64,000 nt of DNA from an uncultured Carboxylicivirga sp. (lineage in GTDB: Bacteria; Bacteroidota; Bacteroidia; Bacteroidales; Marinilabiliaceae): NCBI GenBank assembly GCA_947503525.1, contig CANNEA010000001.1, positions 682,001-746,000 of the forward strand, read 5' to 3'. Under the pieces are notes generated by a model. It saw nothing but the letters and a program-made list of their open reading frames with translations. It was not told where the DNA came from and searched no databases. The position numbers were made by a program, and so were the translations under genes. Each line of letters starts with the position of its first letter. The stretch's first letter is position 1. Below are positions 8,246-17,573 of the stretch, in pieces.

Positions 8246-10531
8246 ATGAATAATCCATCCAATCAAGTAAAATATCTGGTGTCTATCCTATTCCTTCTGC
8301 TGATTTGTAAGGCATCAATTGCACAAAACTTTGTTCATCCTGGTATTTCTAATAATAAAGCTGACCTCGACAGGATGAAGTATGCCATAAAAAATAAAAT
8401 GGACCCTTGGTACTCCTCGTATTTGCTTTTGATGGCAGATACAAAATCTAATTTCAATTATACCGTAAAAGGTAATCCTGAATGGACCTATCTTAATAGA
8501 GAAAACCCTGCTGTTAATAAACATGAGTATGAAAGTGATATTCAGGCAGCATATGCAAATGCCTTGATGTGGTATATTACAGAAGATACAAGGCATGCTG
8601 ATAAAGCTGTAGAAATATTTAATACATGGAGCAACTTACAACAAATTGATGGTATTCCTTTAGGGCCCGGTTTATATGGAGGACCTTTAGTTGATGCTGC
8701 TGAAATTATTCGTTATTCATATGACGGATGGAAAGAACAAGATATTAAGAAATTTGAAAACATGCTGGTTTATCCGGGTTACTCATCAAAAGTAGTACCA
8801 ACTGGAGCCTATAATGCTAATAATAGCGGTTCAGGTTCATCTTTTTACTGGCGAACTTATTATGGCGATCCTGCCCGGGCTGGGAATCAAGATGCCTCAT
8901 GTTGGCGAACAGTAATGGCAATAGGTGTTTTTTTAGATAATGATACTATATACGATAGGGGTTATAATTATCTAATGAGTCAAACCAGACGTAGTGATGA
9001 TATTCCAACTGCACCAGGACCTTCACCTAAAGGCGATAAACTTGATTCCTCTGATGAGCACAAAACAGAGTATGCTTATGTGGGTCCTTTGAACCAGATT
9101 CAGGATTATGGCTATAATGGTGTCATTAAGAATTATATATATGAAAATGGCCAAATTCAAGAAAGTTCCAGAGATCAGGTGCATAGCTTTTTAGGAACGG
9201 GTTTATTAGCAAATGCTGCTGAGATTGCCTGGAATCAAGGTGATGATATGTATGGATATCTGGACAATAGAATACTTTTGGGACTGGAATTTACCTTAAA
9301 ATATTGCTTATCCTATTCTCAGTCATACCCTGATCAAACTCAGCCATGGGAACCAACGCAAGAAAATGGCTTGTATATGGAAATGGATGACCGCACCGGG
9401 CGTTCAACAGCCCATAAAATAAACCCTTATGTAAGTAATAATTATGAGCGATGGTCAAGAGATGAACCCGTCTTTATGAAAACAGTTGAAGCGCCATTGG
9501 CTCATTATAAAGGTCGACAACAGGCCGAAGCGGATGACTATTTGTGGTTAGAAAGAACCAGGGATTATGCTTTTGAAAAAGTGGGGTATGAAGGTCGAAG
9601 TGGATTAGATTTTAATGGATGGGGTGCCTTAACTGATCGACGAATTCCGCTTTGTCCTGGTGACCCGGTTATGGGTTTTACCGAAGATGGTTTACCTCAA
9701 TATAATTTACCCGAATTGCCAGGCTTAATTCAAACTGCAAATTTCGATTACTTTGTGATGAATGGAGGAGGTGGTAATGGTAAATGTTATTTCAAGACAA
9801 CAAATAATGAAGTTGTCAATACATTGCGACCTGAAGAAGATATATATGCCGATTTCAGTGAAAATGATAAAGGATTTTACCTTGCTGACTTAAATAGTGG
9901 TGATTGGTATAACTATAGCATTTCCTTACCTGAGGATGGAGCATACGATATTTATGTGCATTACCTTGTAGATAATAGTAATACTTCCATAAAAATTGAT
10001 TTCAACGGACAAGAAGCATTCTCAGCTTTTACCTTGCCAGAAAGTGTACAGGAGGAGGCGGATACTATAATATGGAGTACAGAAAAAGTTGGTGATGCAA
10101 TAGAACTTGAAGGTTTGGTACAATCCTTAAGGTTACATGTTGTAGAAGGAGATGGAAGTTTAAAGATTTCTGACTTGATTGTAGTGCGAGAGGGGACATC
10201 TTCCACTACCATTGAGTACCTGATAAATCAAAGAAGAGAAAGTTTTGAGGAAGAAGATGATGATGTTGGCATTTTTAATCCGAAAGTAATAAGAAAAGTA
10301 AAAGTATATCCTAATCCAACACAAGGGACATTCAATATAGAATTACCGGAATATCAAGGTTCTAAATCTATTAAAATTGACTTATATGATTTAGCCGGCA
10401 ATGGTTTGAAGAAAATTGAAAACGTAGAAATGCACGAGTCCATTGATATTAGTGATTTACCCAAAGGTTTGTATGTCATTAAGGTAAATGATGGAAAGAA
10501 TGATTATACAAATATAATCAGCAAATTTTAA
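8246..10531 (+). CDS. Secreted alginate-lyase-fold protein, copy 1 (CBM6-like, T9SS)
   Basis: A 761-residue protein counted from ATG 8246, chosen over 8213 because the paralogues start right at the signal peptide (KYLVSILFLLLICKASIAQ). Regions in order: signal (about 1-27); an (alpha/alpha)-toroid of the alginate-lyase superfamily (about 28-490) with NALMWYITEDTRHADKAVEI, YYGDPARAGNQDASCWRT and ESSRDQVHSFLGTGLLANA (near 307-325, with a candidate catalytic His in RDQVH); a CBM6-like beta-sandwich (about 510-665, SGDWYNYSISLPEDGAYDIY); and a type A T9SS sorting domain (KVYPNPTQGTFNIELP to the end). It probably eliminates a uronic acid-containing polymer at the cell surface. The PL family is not certain (PF05426-type; PL38-like is possible). 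First of three tandem paralogues. Confidence 0.8.
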   Translation: MNNPSNQVKYLVSILFLLLICKASIAQNFVHPGISNNKADLDRMKYAIKNKMDPWYSSYLLLMADTKSNFNYTVKGNPEWTYLNRENPAVNKHEYESDIQAAYANALMWYITEDTRHADKAVEIFNTWSNLQQIDGIPLGPGLYGGPLVDAAEIIRYSYDGWKEQDIKKFENMLVYPGYSSKVVPTGAYNANNSGSGSSFYWRTYYGDPARAGNQDASCWRTVMAIGVFLDNDTIYDRGYNYLMSQTRRSDDIPTAPGPSPKGDKLDSSDEHKTEYAYVGPLNQIQDYGYNGVIKNYIYENGQIQESSRDQVHSFLGTGLLANAAEIAWNQGDDMYGYLDNRILLGLEFTLKYCLSYSQSYPDQTQPWEPTQENGLYMEMDDRTGRSTAHKINPYVSNNYERWSRDEPVFMKTVEAPLAHYKGRQQAEADDYLWLERTRDYAFEKVGYEGRSGLDFNGWGALTDRRIPLCPGDPVMGFTEDGLPQYNLPELPGLIQTANFDYFVMNGGGGNGKCYFKTTNNEVVNTLRPEEDIYADFSENDKGFYLADLNSGDWYNYSISLPEDGAYDIYVHYLVDNSNTSIKIDFNGQEAFSAFTLPESVQEEADTIIWSTEKVGDAIELEGLVQSLRLHVVEGDGSLKISDLIVVREGTSSTTIEYLINQRRESFEEEDDDVGIFNPKVIRKVKVYPNPTQGTFNIELPEYQGSKSIKIDLYDLAGNGLKKIENVEMHESIDISDLPKGLYVIKVNDGKNDYTNIISKF

Positions 10532-10541
10532 AAGATTGAAA

Positions 10542-12821
10542 ATGAAGGGTTTTAGATTATTTTTTAGCTTCTTGCTATTAGTTGTTGGCTTGATAAATTT
10601 GTCTGCACAAGGCTTTGTTCATCCAGGTATTTCAAATACAAGATCGGATTTAGACAGGATAAAATATGCGGTTAAAAACAAAATGGAACCTTGGTATTCG
10701 GCATATAGTAAGTTAATGGCTGATGGCAAATCTAATTTTAATTATACGATTCAGGGTGATCCAAGTTGGACCTATTTAAATAGGGAAAATCCGCGGGTTA
10801 ATGGAAATGAATTTCAGAATGATACTCAAGCCGCCTACCATTTAGCTTTGATGTGGTACATAACTGAAGACAGTCGCTATGCGGAGAAAGCCATTGAAAT
10901 ATTCAGTACATGGAGTAATCTTCAGCAGGTAGATGGTATTCCATTAGGTCCTGGTTTATATGGAGGAAAGTTATTGGATGCCGCTGAAATTATCAGGCAT
11001 ACTTATGATGGATGGAAAGAAGAAGATATTAAGAAGTTTGAAGATATGTTGCTATATCCGGGATATTCTTCAACAACAGTGCCTGCTGGGGCTTATAATG
11101 CTTCCAGTTCAAGTAATGGTGCCTCTTTTTACTGGCGTACCTATTTCGGAGATCCGGGTAGGGCGGGAAATCAGGATGCATCCTGCTGGCGTACAGTTAT
11201 GGCCATAGGCGTTTTTACCAATAATGATACGATCTACGACAGAGGTTTCAATTACCTTACGCGCAGACCAACTCGTTCAGACGATGTAGCTAATGAGTCA
11301 GGACCAAAAGCTCAAGGCGAAATAATCGAAGAGTCTTCGCATGAGTATTTGACCCAATATGTTTCTCAAGGATCATCAAATCAAATACAAGATTATGGCT
11401 ACGATGGTGCTATTGAGCATTATATCTTACCTAGTGGTCAGTGTCTTGAGAGTTCCAGAGATCAGGTGCACAGTATGCTTGGTGTTGGTTTGCTGGCCAA
11501 TGCAGCAGAAATTGCATGGAGTCAAGGGGATAATATGTATGGTCATTTAGATAACAGAATCTTAAAAGGCTATGAATTTACTTTAAGATATTGCCTCTCT
11601 TATTACAAATCATTCGATGATCAGCCAAGCGCCTGGGAACCTCGACAGGAAACAGGTGAATATGAAGAAATGCATGCCAGAACAGGTCGTTTTACAACAC
11701 ATAAGATTAATCCATATGTAACTGTAAATTATGATCGTTGGTCAAGAAGTGGTCCACTTGGTATGAATGTAATGGAGGCTACTTTAGCCCATTATAAACA
11801 AAGGATGCAACTTGATTATGAAGAATATAAATGGTTAGAAAGAACCAGAGATTATGCATTTGAAGAAGAAGGTTACGAATCGTGGGAGGAAGATGGATTT
11901 ACTGGCTGGGGAAGCCTTACGGATGTAAGGGTTGATTTTTGTCCCGGAGATGCCATTCAAGGTTTTCAAGAGGCTGTTACACCTGAGTTTGGGATAACTG
12001 AAGTGCCTGAATTGCTTGATCTTGAAAACTTTGATTATTTGCCTTTAAGTGCAGGTGGCGGAAATGGTAAGAGCTATTATAAAGCTTCTGCAAATAGCAT
12101 TGTCAATACATATCGTACTGAAGAAGATGTATATGTTGATTTTAGTGAGAATGATAAAGGCTATTACATTAGTGACTTAAATTCCGGAGATTGGTATAAT
12201 TATACCATATCAGTTCCAGAAAAACAGAATTACGACATTTACGTTCATTACCTGGAAGAGAATAGTAATGCATCGATAAAACTTGACTTCAATGGTTCGG
12301 AAGTTGTTTCTGAATATGTTTTACCAGAAAGTGTTCAGGAAGTTGCTGATACGGTTATTTGGAGTTCAGAAAAAATAGCCGGTGGAGTTGAATTGGAGGC
12401 TTTAGTTCAATCGATGCGTTTGCATATTGTAGAAGGAGATAACACATTAAAGCTTGGAGACATTATTATTGTTAGAGAAGGGACTGCAGAAAGCACAATT
12501 GATTTCTTATTGAATAAACGAAGAGAAAATTATGCTGAGGAAGAAGAGGATGATGTTGGTATTTTTAATCCTTCTATAGTAAGAGAGCTTAAAGTATATC
12601 CAAATCCTACTAAGGGTGAAATAAGAGTTCAACTTCCAGATGTACAGCATTCAAAGCCGAGTCAATTAGAAATCTACAACTTGGCAGGTCGATGTGTACT
12701 TAAGTTGAATGACTATCAAATTTCTGATAATATTTACATTGGAGATCTGCCTAAAGGGCTTTATATAATTAAAGTCAATGATGGAACATACGACTATGTA
12801 AACAAAGTAAGTAAACTATAA
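10542..12821 (+). CDS. Secreted alginate-lyase-fold protein, copy 2 (CBM6-like, T9SS)
   Basis: A 759-residue tandem paralogue of the gene that ends at 10531, 10 bp away. ATG 10542 is used; the TTG at 10536 is a weaker in-frame option. It has the same order: signal peptide (MKGFRLFFSFLLLVVGLINL), helical toroid with NPRVNGNEFQNDTQAAYHLA, YFGDPGRAGNQDASCWRT and ESSRDQVHSMLGVGLLANA, CBM6-like domain (SGDWYNYTISVPEKQNYDIY), an acidic linker (YAEEEEDDVGIF) and a T9SS domain (LKVYPNPTKGEIRVQLP, GLYIIKVNDG). The conserved RDQxH His is kept, so it is probably active. Its differences from copy 1 fall mostly in the loop after the YDRGFNYL helix, which could change substrate choice (inference). Confidence 0.8.
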   Translation: MKGFRLFFSFLLLVVGLINLSAQGFVHPGISNTRSDLDRIKYAVKNKMEPWYSAYSKLMADGKSNFNYTIQGDPSWTYLNRENPRVNGNEFQNDTQAAYHLALMWYITEDSRYAEKAIEIFSTWSNLQQVDGIPLGPGLYGGKLLDAAEIIRHTYDGWKEEDIKKFEDMLLYPGYSSTTVPAGAYNASSSSNGASFYWRTYFGDPGRAGNQDASCWRTVMAIGVFTNNDTIYDRGFNYLTRRPTRSDDVANESGPKAQGEIIEESSHEYLTQYVSQGSSNQIQDYGYDGAIEHYILPSGQCLESSRDQVHSMLGVGLLANAAEIAWSQGDNMYGHLDNRILKGYEFTLRYCLSYYKSFDDQPSAWEPRQETGEYEEMHARTGRFTTHKINPYVTVNYDRWSRSGPLGMNVMEATLAHYKQRMQLDYEEYKWLERTRDYAFEEEGYESWEEDGFTGWGSLTDVRVDFCPGDAIQGFQEAVTPEFGITEVPELLDLENFDYLPLSAGGGNGKSYYKASANSIVNTYRTEEDVYVDFSENDKGYYISDLNSGDWYNYTISVPEKQNYDIYVHYLEENSNASIKLDFNGSEVVSEYVLPESVQEVADTVIWSSEKIAGGVELEALVQSMRLHIVEGDNTLKLGDIIIVREGTAESTIDFLLNKRRENYAEEEEDDVGIFNPSIVRELKVYPNPTKGEIRVQLPDVQHSKPSQLEIYNLAGRCVLKLNDYQISDNIYIGDLPKGLYIIKVNDGTYDYVNKVSKL

Positions 12822-12831
12822 AAGTTAGCTC

Positions 12832-15108
12832 ATGAATAGGTGGAAGTTTTGGTGTTTGTTTGTTTTACTTCTTAGTTTAGGTTTTAATATTGCCGCAAGG
12901 GATTTCGTTCATCCGGGCGTATTTGTTACGCGTTCTGATTTGGATCGAATGAAATATGCAGTGAAAAATAAGATGGAGCCCTGGTATACTTCTTATATGA
13001 ACCTAATGGCTGACACAAGGTCAAGTTTTAATTACTCCGTTAAAGGTGATCCTTCATGGACTGAAGTTAAAAAGACGATTCCTAATGCGGTTAATAAGCA
13101 TGAGTATGAATCAGATATTCAAGCTGCCTATCAAAATGCATTGATGTGGTACATAACTGAGGATTCTCGTCATGCTGAAAAATCCATTGAAATAATTGAA
13201 ACCTGGAGTAATCTAACCCATACAAGTGGTATACCATTATCAGCCGGCTTATATGGCGCACCATTGGTTAGGGCTGCTGAAATTATTCGTCATACTTATG
13301 ACGGATGGTCGGAAGAGAGTATTAAGAAATTTGAGGATATGCTGGTTTACCCTGGGTATTCTTCAGAGTCTGTACCTGCTGGAGCATATAATTCAGGAAG
13401 TAGTGGCACAGGAGCTACATTTTATTGGATGACATATTATGGTGATCCTGCTAGAGCTGGTAATCAAGATGCATCATGTTGGCAGACTCAAATGGCCATT
13501 GGTATATTCTTAGATAATGAAAAAATATACGATAGAGGATTTAATTATCTGACTAGCCAAGCTACCAGAGAAGATGATGTACCTAATGCATCAGGCCCAA
13601 CACCTTCAGGTCCTAAAATTGAAGAAAGTTCTACTATTTACAAAACGGCCTTTGAATATGGTACTCAATTGAATCAGATTGAAGACTACGGATATAATGG
13701 AGCTATTGAACATTATATATATGAAAACGGTCAATGTCAGGAAAGTTCAAGAGACCAAACTCATACAGTTTTAGGAATTGGCTTATTGACAAATGCCGCA
13801 GAAATGGCCTGGAGTCAGGGTGATGATATGTATGGTTTTTTAGATAACAGAATTTTGTTGGGCTATGAGTTTTCTCTGAAATATATTTTGTCATATAATA
13901 AAGCTTTCGAAGATCAACCTATCCCGTGGGAACCAACGGTTGAGAACGGCTTTTATATGGAAAAACTGGATCGAACAGGGCGTAATCTGGCGCACAAAAT
14001 TAATCCATATGTAGATACGAATTTCTCTGAAATTCAGCGTAAAAATATGCTCTTTATGAATGTTTTTGAGACGCCTCTAGCGCATTATAAAATGCGTCAG
14101 TCGCTTCCATCTGAAAAGTATCTGTGGTTGGAGCGTTCGAGAGATTATGTCATTGAAGAAACAGGAACGTATGAAACGAGTGGCGGAGATGGAGTTGCCT
14201 TTATGGGGTGGGGAGTATTAACTTCTCGTCGAATCAATCATTGTCCAGGTGATCCTGTGAAGGATTTTGAAAATGCGATTACTCCCGAATATAGTTTGCC
14301 TGAATTACCAGGCTTGATAAGTACTGTAAATTTCGACTATTTTCCTGTAAATGGAGGTGGTGGTAATGGTAAATCCTATTCTAAGAATTCAGGTGGCGTT
14401 TTAACGAATTCATATCGTCCTGAGGAAGATCTTAATATTGAATATAGTGATGCCGATGAAGGATATTATTTATCAGATCTTTATACCGGAGATTGGTATA
14501 ATTACACTATTTCTTTACCTGAAGCCGGAGAGTACGATATTTATTTACATTATCATTCTAATAACTCAGGAGGTATTAAGTTAGAGTTTAACGGTGAAGT
14601 TAGTACCGAAGACCTTATTTTGGATGCCACTACTGCCGAGGAAGAAAGTGAGTTATGGAAAACGGTTCAATTGGTCGAAGGACAATCTTTGGAAGGCCTT
14701 GTTCAAGCCATGCGATTACATATTGTTGAAGGAGAAAGTAGCTTAAAATTAGGCGATATAATTGTTGTAAGGAAAGGAACATCAACAACTACTGTTGATT
14801 ATTTAGTTGAACAGCGAAGAAAAGCGAATGAAGAAACCGAAGATGTTGGAATTCAAGACGTCTTAAGTAGAGATTTGGAGAAAATCTACCCTAATCCAAG
14901 TGATGGATTTTTTAGCATTAAAATAGACAGTAATATAGGAAGTGTTAAGCGCTTGGATGTATATAATATTATGGGTCAACTCGTAAAGGCTAATTTGGAT
15001 GTTAGTAGTTCTAATGTTTTTAACCTTAGTGATTTGCCTAATGGTCAGTATATAATTAAGGGGACTGTAGGAGATAAGGTGTTTAATACTAGTATACTTA
15101 AACGTTAA
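12832..15108 (+). CDS. Secreted alginate-lyase-fold protein, copy 3 (CBM6-like, T9SS)
   Basis: A 758-residue third tandem paralogue, 10 bp after copy 2. Signal peptide MNRWKFWCLFVLLLSLGFNI, then the toroid (YYGDPARAGNQDASCWQTQM, ESSRDQTHTVLGIGLLTNA), a CBM6-like domain (TGDWYNYTISLPEAGEYDIY) and a T9SS sorting domain (EKIYPNPSDGFFSIKI, LPNGQYIIKGTVGD). It is the most divergent of the three: one Arg of the SCWRT motif is Gln (SCWQT), RDQVH becomes RDQTH, WT-Y-LNREN becomes WTEVKKTIPNA, and the C-terminal domain is more different. The catalytic His candidate is retained. A perfect hairpin (15146-15175) separates it from the next gene. Role is as for copy 1, with possible specialisation (inference). 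Confidence 0.8.
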   Translation: MNRWKFWCLFVLLLSLGFNIAARDFVHPGVFVTRSDLDRMKYAVKNKMEPWYTSYMNLMADTRSSFNYSVKGDPSWTEVKKTIPNAVNKHEYESDIQAAYQNALMWYITEDSRHAEKSIEIIETWSNLTHTSGIPLSAGLYGAPLVRAAEIIRHTYDGWSEESIKKFEDMLVYPGYSSESVPAGAYNSGSSGTGATFYWMTYYGDPARAGNQDASCWQTQMAIGIFLDNEKIYDRGFNYLTSQATREDDVPNASGPTPSGPKIEESSTIYKTAFEYGTQLNQIEDYGYNGAIEHYIYENGQCQESSRDQTHTVLGIGLLTNAAEMAWSQGDDMYGFLDNRILLGYEFSLKYILSYNKAFEDQPIPWEPTVENGFYMEKLDRTGRNLAHKINPYVDTNFSEIQRKNMLFMNVFETPLAHYKMRQSLPSEKYLWLERSRDYVIEETGTYETSGGDGVAFMGWGVLTSRRINHCPGDPVKDFENAITPEYSLPELPGLISTVNFDYFPVNGGGGNGKSYSKNSGGVLTNSYRPEEDLNIEYSDADEGYYLSDLYTGDWYNYTISLPEAGEYDIYLHYHSNNSGGIKLEFNGEVSTEDLILDATTAEEESELWKTVQLVEGQSLEGLVQAMRLHIVEGESSLKLGDIIVVRKGTSTTTVDYLVEQRRKANEETEDVGIQDVLSRDLEKIYPNPSDGFFSIKIDSNIGSVKRLDVYNIMGQLVKANLDVSSSNVFNLSDLPNGQYIIKGTVGDKVFNTSILKR

Positions 15109-15145
15109 TTGGAAACATTTCCTGTTGGAATGATAATTTAATCTT

Positions 15146-15175
15146 ATTTGGTTTATCAATTCGAATAAACCAAAT
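15146..15175 (+). other. Hairpin upstream of the beta-helix/PDZ gene
   Basis: Perfect 11-bp inverted repeat: ATTTGGTTTAT (15146-15156) and ATAAACCAAAT (15165-15175) with an 8-nt loop, 37 bp after the third lyase-like gene and 23 bp before ATG 15199. No T-run follows. It marks the border between the tandem lyase genes and the next group. Confidence 0.7.
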
Positions 15176-15198
15176 GTATGTTATGAAATTTGAATTGA

Positions 15199-17562
15199 AT
15201 GAATAAGATATTTCTGATAATCGCACTTTTAAATTTAAATGGATTCTTTGTCTTTGCTCAGGATGTAAGTATTTATGTTGTTAAAAATCTGGATGATATA
15301 ACTGTGCAGGAAGGGGAATTTAAATTTACCTCTTTAAATGAGGCTATTGATCAAGCCTATGAAATTGCAAAGAGTGAAAAGAATCAGCACATTTCAATTA
15401 AAATACAACAAGGAGAATATTACATACAGAAAAGCATTAAAATAGATAGCCGATTAAACGGTTTAACCATTGAAGGAGCTGGTTGTGATGAGGTCACTTT
15501 AAAAGGATCTACGTTATTAACCTTAAAATGGAAGAAACAGAAGAGTGGTATTTATGTTGCAAGCCTTAAGGAAGAAATTAATTTTGACCAGTTTGTTGTA
15601 AACGGAAAACTTCAAACTTTAGCTCGCTATCCGAATTATAACGAAGATGGTGGATATTGGCAAGGATATGCTGCTGATGCCATTTCTCCTGAGCGAATTG
15701 CAAAATGGAAGGACACGAGTGGGGCTATATTTCACGCCATGCATGGTGGTAAATGGGGTGGTTTCCATTATTTAATTGAAGGCATTGATGAAAATGGAGA
15801 GGCGATTTTAAAAGGTGGGCAGCAGAATAACCGACCATCTAAACCTCATAAGGAATTTCGTATGGTTGAAAACGTTCTTGAAGAGTTGGATGCTCCAGGA
15901 GAATGGTTTTTTGACAAAGCAAAAAGGAAATTATACTTCATGCCAACAAATGACATTGATATGTCAAACGAGAGCTGTGAAGGAGTTGTGCTAAAAAGTT
16001 TAATAAAAGTAGAGGGAAGTGTTGATAATCCAGTTAAAGATGTGAAAATTGAGGGTATAAGTTTTACACACACTCAACGAACCTTATTTGAAGAATACGA
16101 ACAACTCTTACGAAGTGATTGGTCAATTTACAGAGGAAGTGCCTTGTTTTTGAGTAATGCAGAAAACTGTAGCATTGAAAACTGTGAGTTTAGGGACTTG
16201 GGGGGCAATGTAATTTTTGTAAGTGGATATAATCAAAATCACAGAATTGCCTCCAACCATATTTATAATTGTGGCGCTAGTGCAATTTGTTTCGTTGGTG
16301 AGGCTTCGGCAGTTCGATCACCTGCATTTACCTACCGGGAATTTGTTGAATTAGATGAAATGGATAAGGTCTGGGGACCAAAGAACAATAAATATCCCAA
16401 CGATTGTGTTGCAGAAGACAATCTGATCTATCGAATTGGGCGTATCGAAAAACAAAGCGCTGGTGTGCAAATTGCTATGGCTATGAATATAACCATTCGT
16501 CATAATAGTATTTACGATGTACCAAGAGCTGGGATTAATATAGGTGATGGAACCTGGGGAGGACATATACTCGAGTACAATGATGTATTTAATACGGTGC
16601 TTGAAACTGGTGACCATGGTTCATTTAACTCCTGGGGGCGTGATCGTTTTTGGCATCCAAATCGCAAAGTAATGGATGAGTTGGTGGCCAATGATGCAAC
16701 TATGCCTTATTGGGATGCTACACAAACTACAATTATCAGAAATAACCGATTCAGTTGCGACCATGGTTGGGATATTGATTTAGATGATGGTTCAAGTAAT
16801 TATCACATTTACAATAATCTGTGCTTAAATGGCGGTATCAAATTACGTGAAGGTTTCCGACGTGTGGTAGAAAATAATATAACGGTTAATAATGCCTTTC
16901 ATCCACATGTTTGGTTTGAGAATAGCCAGGATGTTTTTAGAAGAAACATTGTGCAGGATGGACACAAAGATGTTCGAGTAGCCGAATGGGGTAGAGAAAT
17001 AGATTATAATCTTTTTCCAAATGAAGAATCATTGATGAAAGCCCAGGTATATGGTATTGATGCCAACAGTAGTTTTGGGAATCCCGAATTTATCAATCCT
17101 GAGGAATTAGACTTTAGTGTGAAGGAAAATTCTCCTGCCATAAAACTAGGCTTTGTTAATTTCCCAATGGATCAGTTTGGCGTTCAGTCTCCGGCATTTA
17201 AAAAGCTTGCTAAAACTCCTGAAGTGCCGGATAAGAAAAAGGCAAGTGAGACAGCAATGAATAGCAGTCCTGTTGTTGAATGGCTTCGAGCCAGTATTAA
17301 GAATGTTGAATCCAAGGAAGAACAATCTGCTTATGGATTAAATACTGCTGAAGGGGTCATCATAGTTAAAATTGGGGCTCACAGTTTAGTAGGCGTATCT
17401 GGCATTAAAAGAGGTGATGTAATTCTAAATGTAGAAGGCAGGAAAGTAAGCGATTTAAAAAGCTTTTTTGCAACCTTGAAAGAATATAATAATCAAGAAG
17501 AAATTCAGGTGCTGATTATGCGTAATCAGCAAGAAAAACAATTTAAAATAAAGCTAAAATAG
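15199..17562 (+). CDS. Right-handed beta-helix protein with C-terminal PDZ-like domain
   Basis: A 787-residue exported protein (signal MNKIFLIIALLNLNGFFVFA). It has a parallel beta-helix with many N-x-I/Y turns (IENCEFRDLGGNVIFVSGYN, VENNITVNN, YHIYNNLCLNG) and the motif GDHGSFNSWGRDRFWHPNRK, common in large beta-helix glycosidases; similarity to GH141 (alpha-fucosidase or xylanase) is my best guess but is not proven. Residues about 700-787 look like a PDZ domain (LVGVSGIKRGDVILNVEGR, then VSDLKSFFATLKE), which is unusual on a polysaccharide enzyme. It lies 11 bp upstream of GH30 and is probably co-transcribed with it. Likely role: a periplasmic or surface glycosidase or lyase acting with GH30/GH39; the PDZ part could bind a peptide C-terminus. 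Confidence 0.7.
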   Translation: MNKIFLIIALLNLNGFFVFAQDVSIYVVKNLDDITVQEGEFKFTSLNEAIDQAYEIAKSEKNQHISIKIQQGEYYIQKSIKIDSRLNGLTIEGAGCDEVTLKGSTLLTLKWKKQKSGIYVASLKEEINFDQFVVNGKLQTLARYPNYNEDGGYWQGYAADAISPERIAKWKDTSGAIFHAMHGGKWGGFHYLIEGIDENGEAILKGGQQNNRPSKPHKEFRMVENVLEELDAPGEWFFDKAKRKLYFMPTNDIDMSNESCEGVVLKSLIKVEGSVDNPVKDVKIEGISFTHTQRTLFEEYEQLLRSDWSIYRGSALFLSNAENCSIENCEFRDLGGNVIFVSGYNQNHRIASNHIYNCGASAICFVGEASAVRSPAFTYREFVELDEMDKVWGPKNNKYPNDCVAEDNLIYRIGRIEKQSAGVQIAMAMNITIRHNSIYDVPRAGINIGDGTWGGHILEYNDVFNTVLETGDHGSFNSWGRDRFWHPNRKVMDELVANDATMPYWDATQTTIIRNNRFSCDHGWDIDLDDGSSNYHIYNNLCLNGGIKLREGFRRVVENNITVNNAFHPHVWFENSQDVFRRNIVQDGHKDVRVAEWGREIDYNLFPNEESLMKAQVYGIDANSSFGNPEFINPEELDFSVKENSPAIKLGFVNFPMDQFGVQSPAFKKLAKTPEVPDKKKASETAMNSSPVVEWLRASIKNVESKEEQSAYGLNTAEGVIIVKIGAHSLVGVSGIKRGDVILNVEGRKVSDLKSFFATLKEYNNQEEIQVLIMRNQQEKQFKIKLK

Positions 17563-17573
17563 ACATTTCAATT

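Larger units (their letters stand above)
8246..15108 (+). repeat. Tandem triplication of a 2.3-kb secreted lyase-like gene
   Basis: Three consecutive full-length paralogues with the same domain order and near-identical length (761, 759 and 758 residues), separated by 10 bp each. Copies 1 and 2 are closest to each other by eye over the toroid and the CBM6-like part; copy 3 is more divergent. No truncation or frameshift is seen. Confidence 0.9.

Noticed and set aside
15183-15206. Short upstream ORF overlapping the beta-helix/PDZ start
   Set aside because: Eight codons, no ribosome-binding context that stands out, and probably chance.
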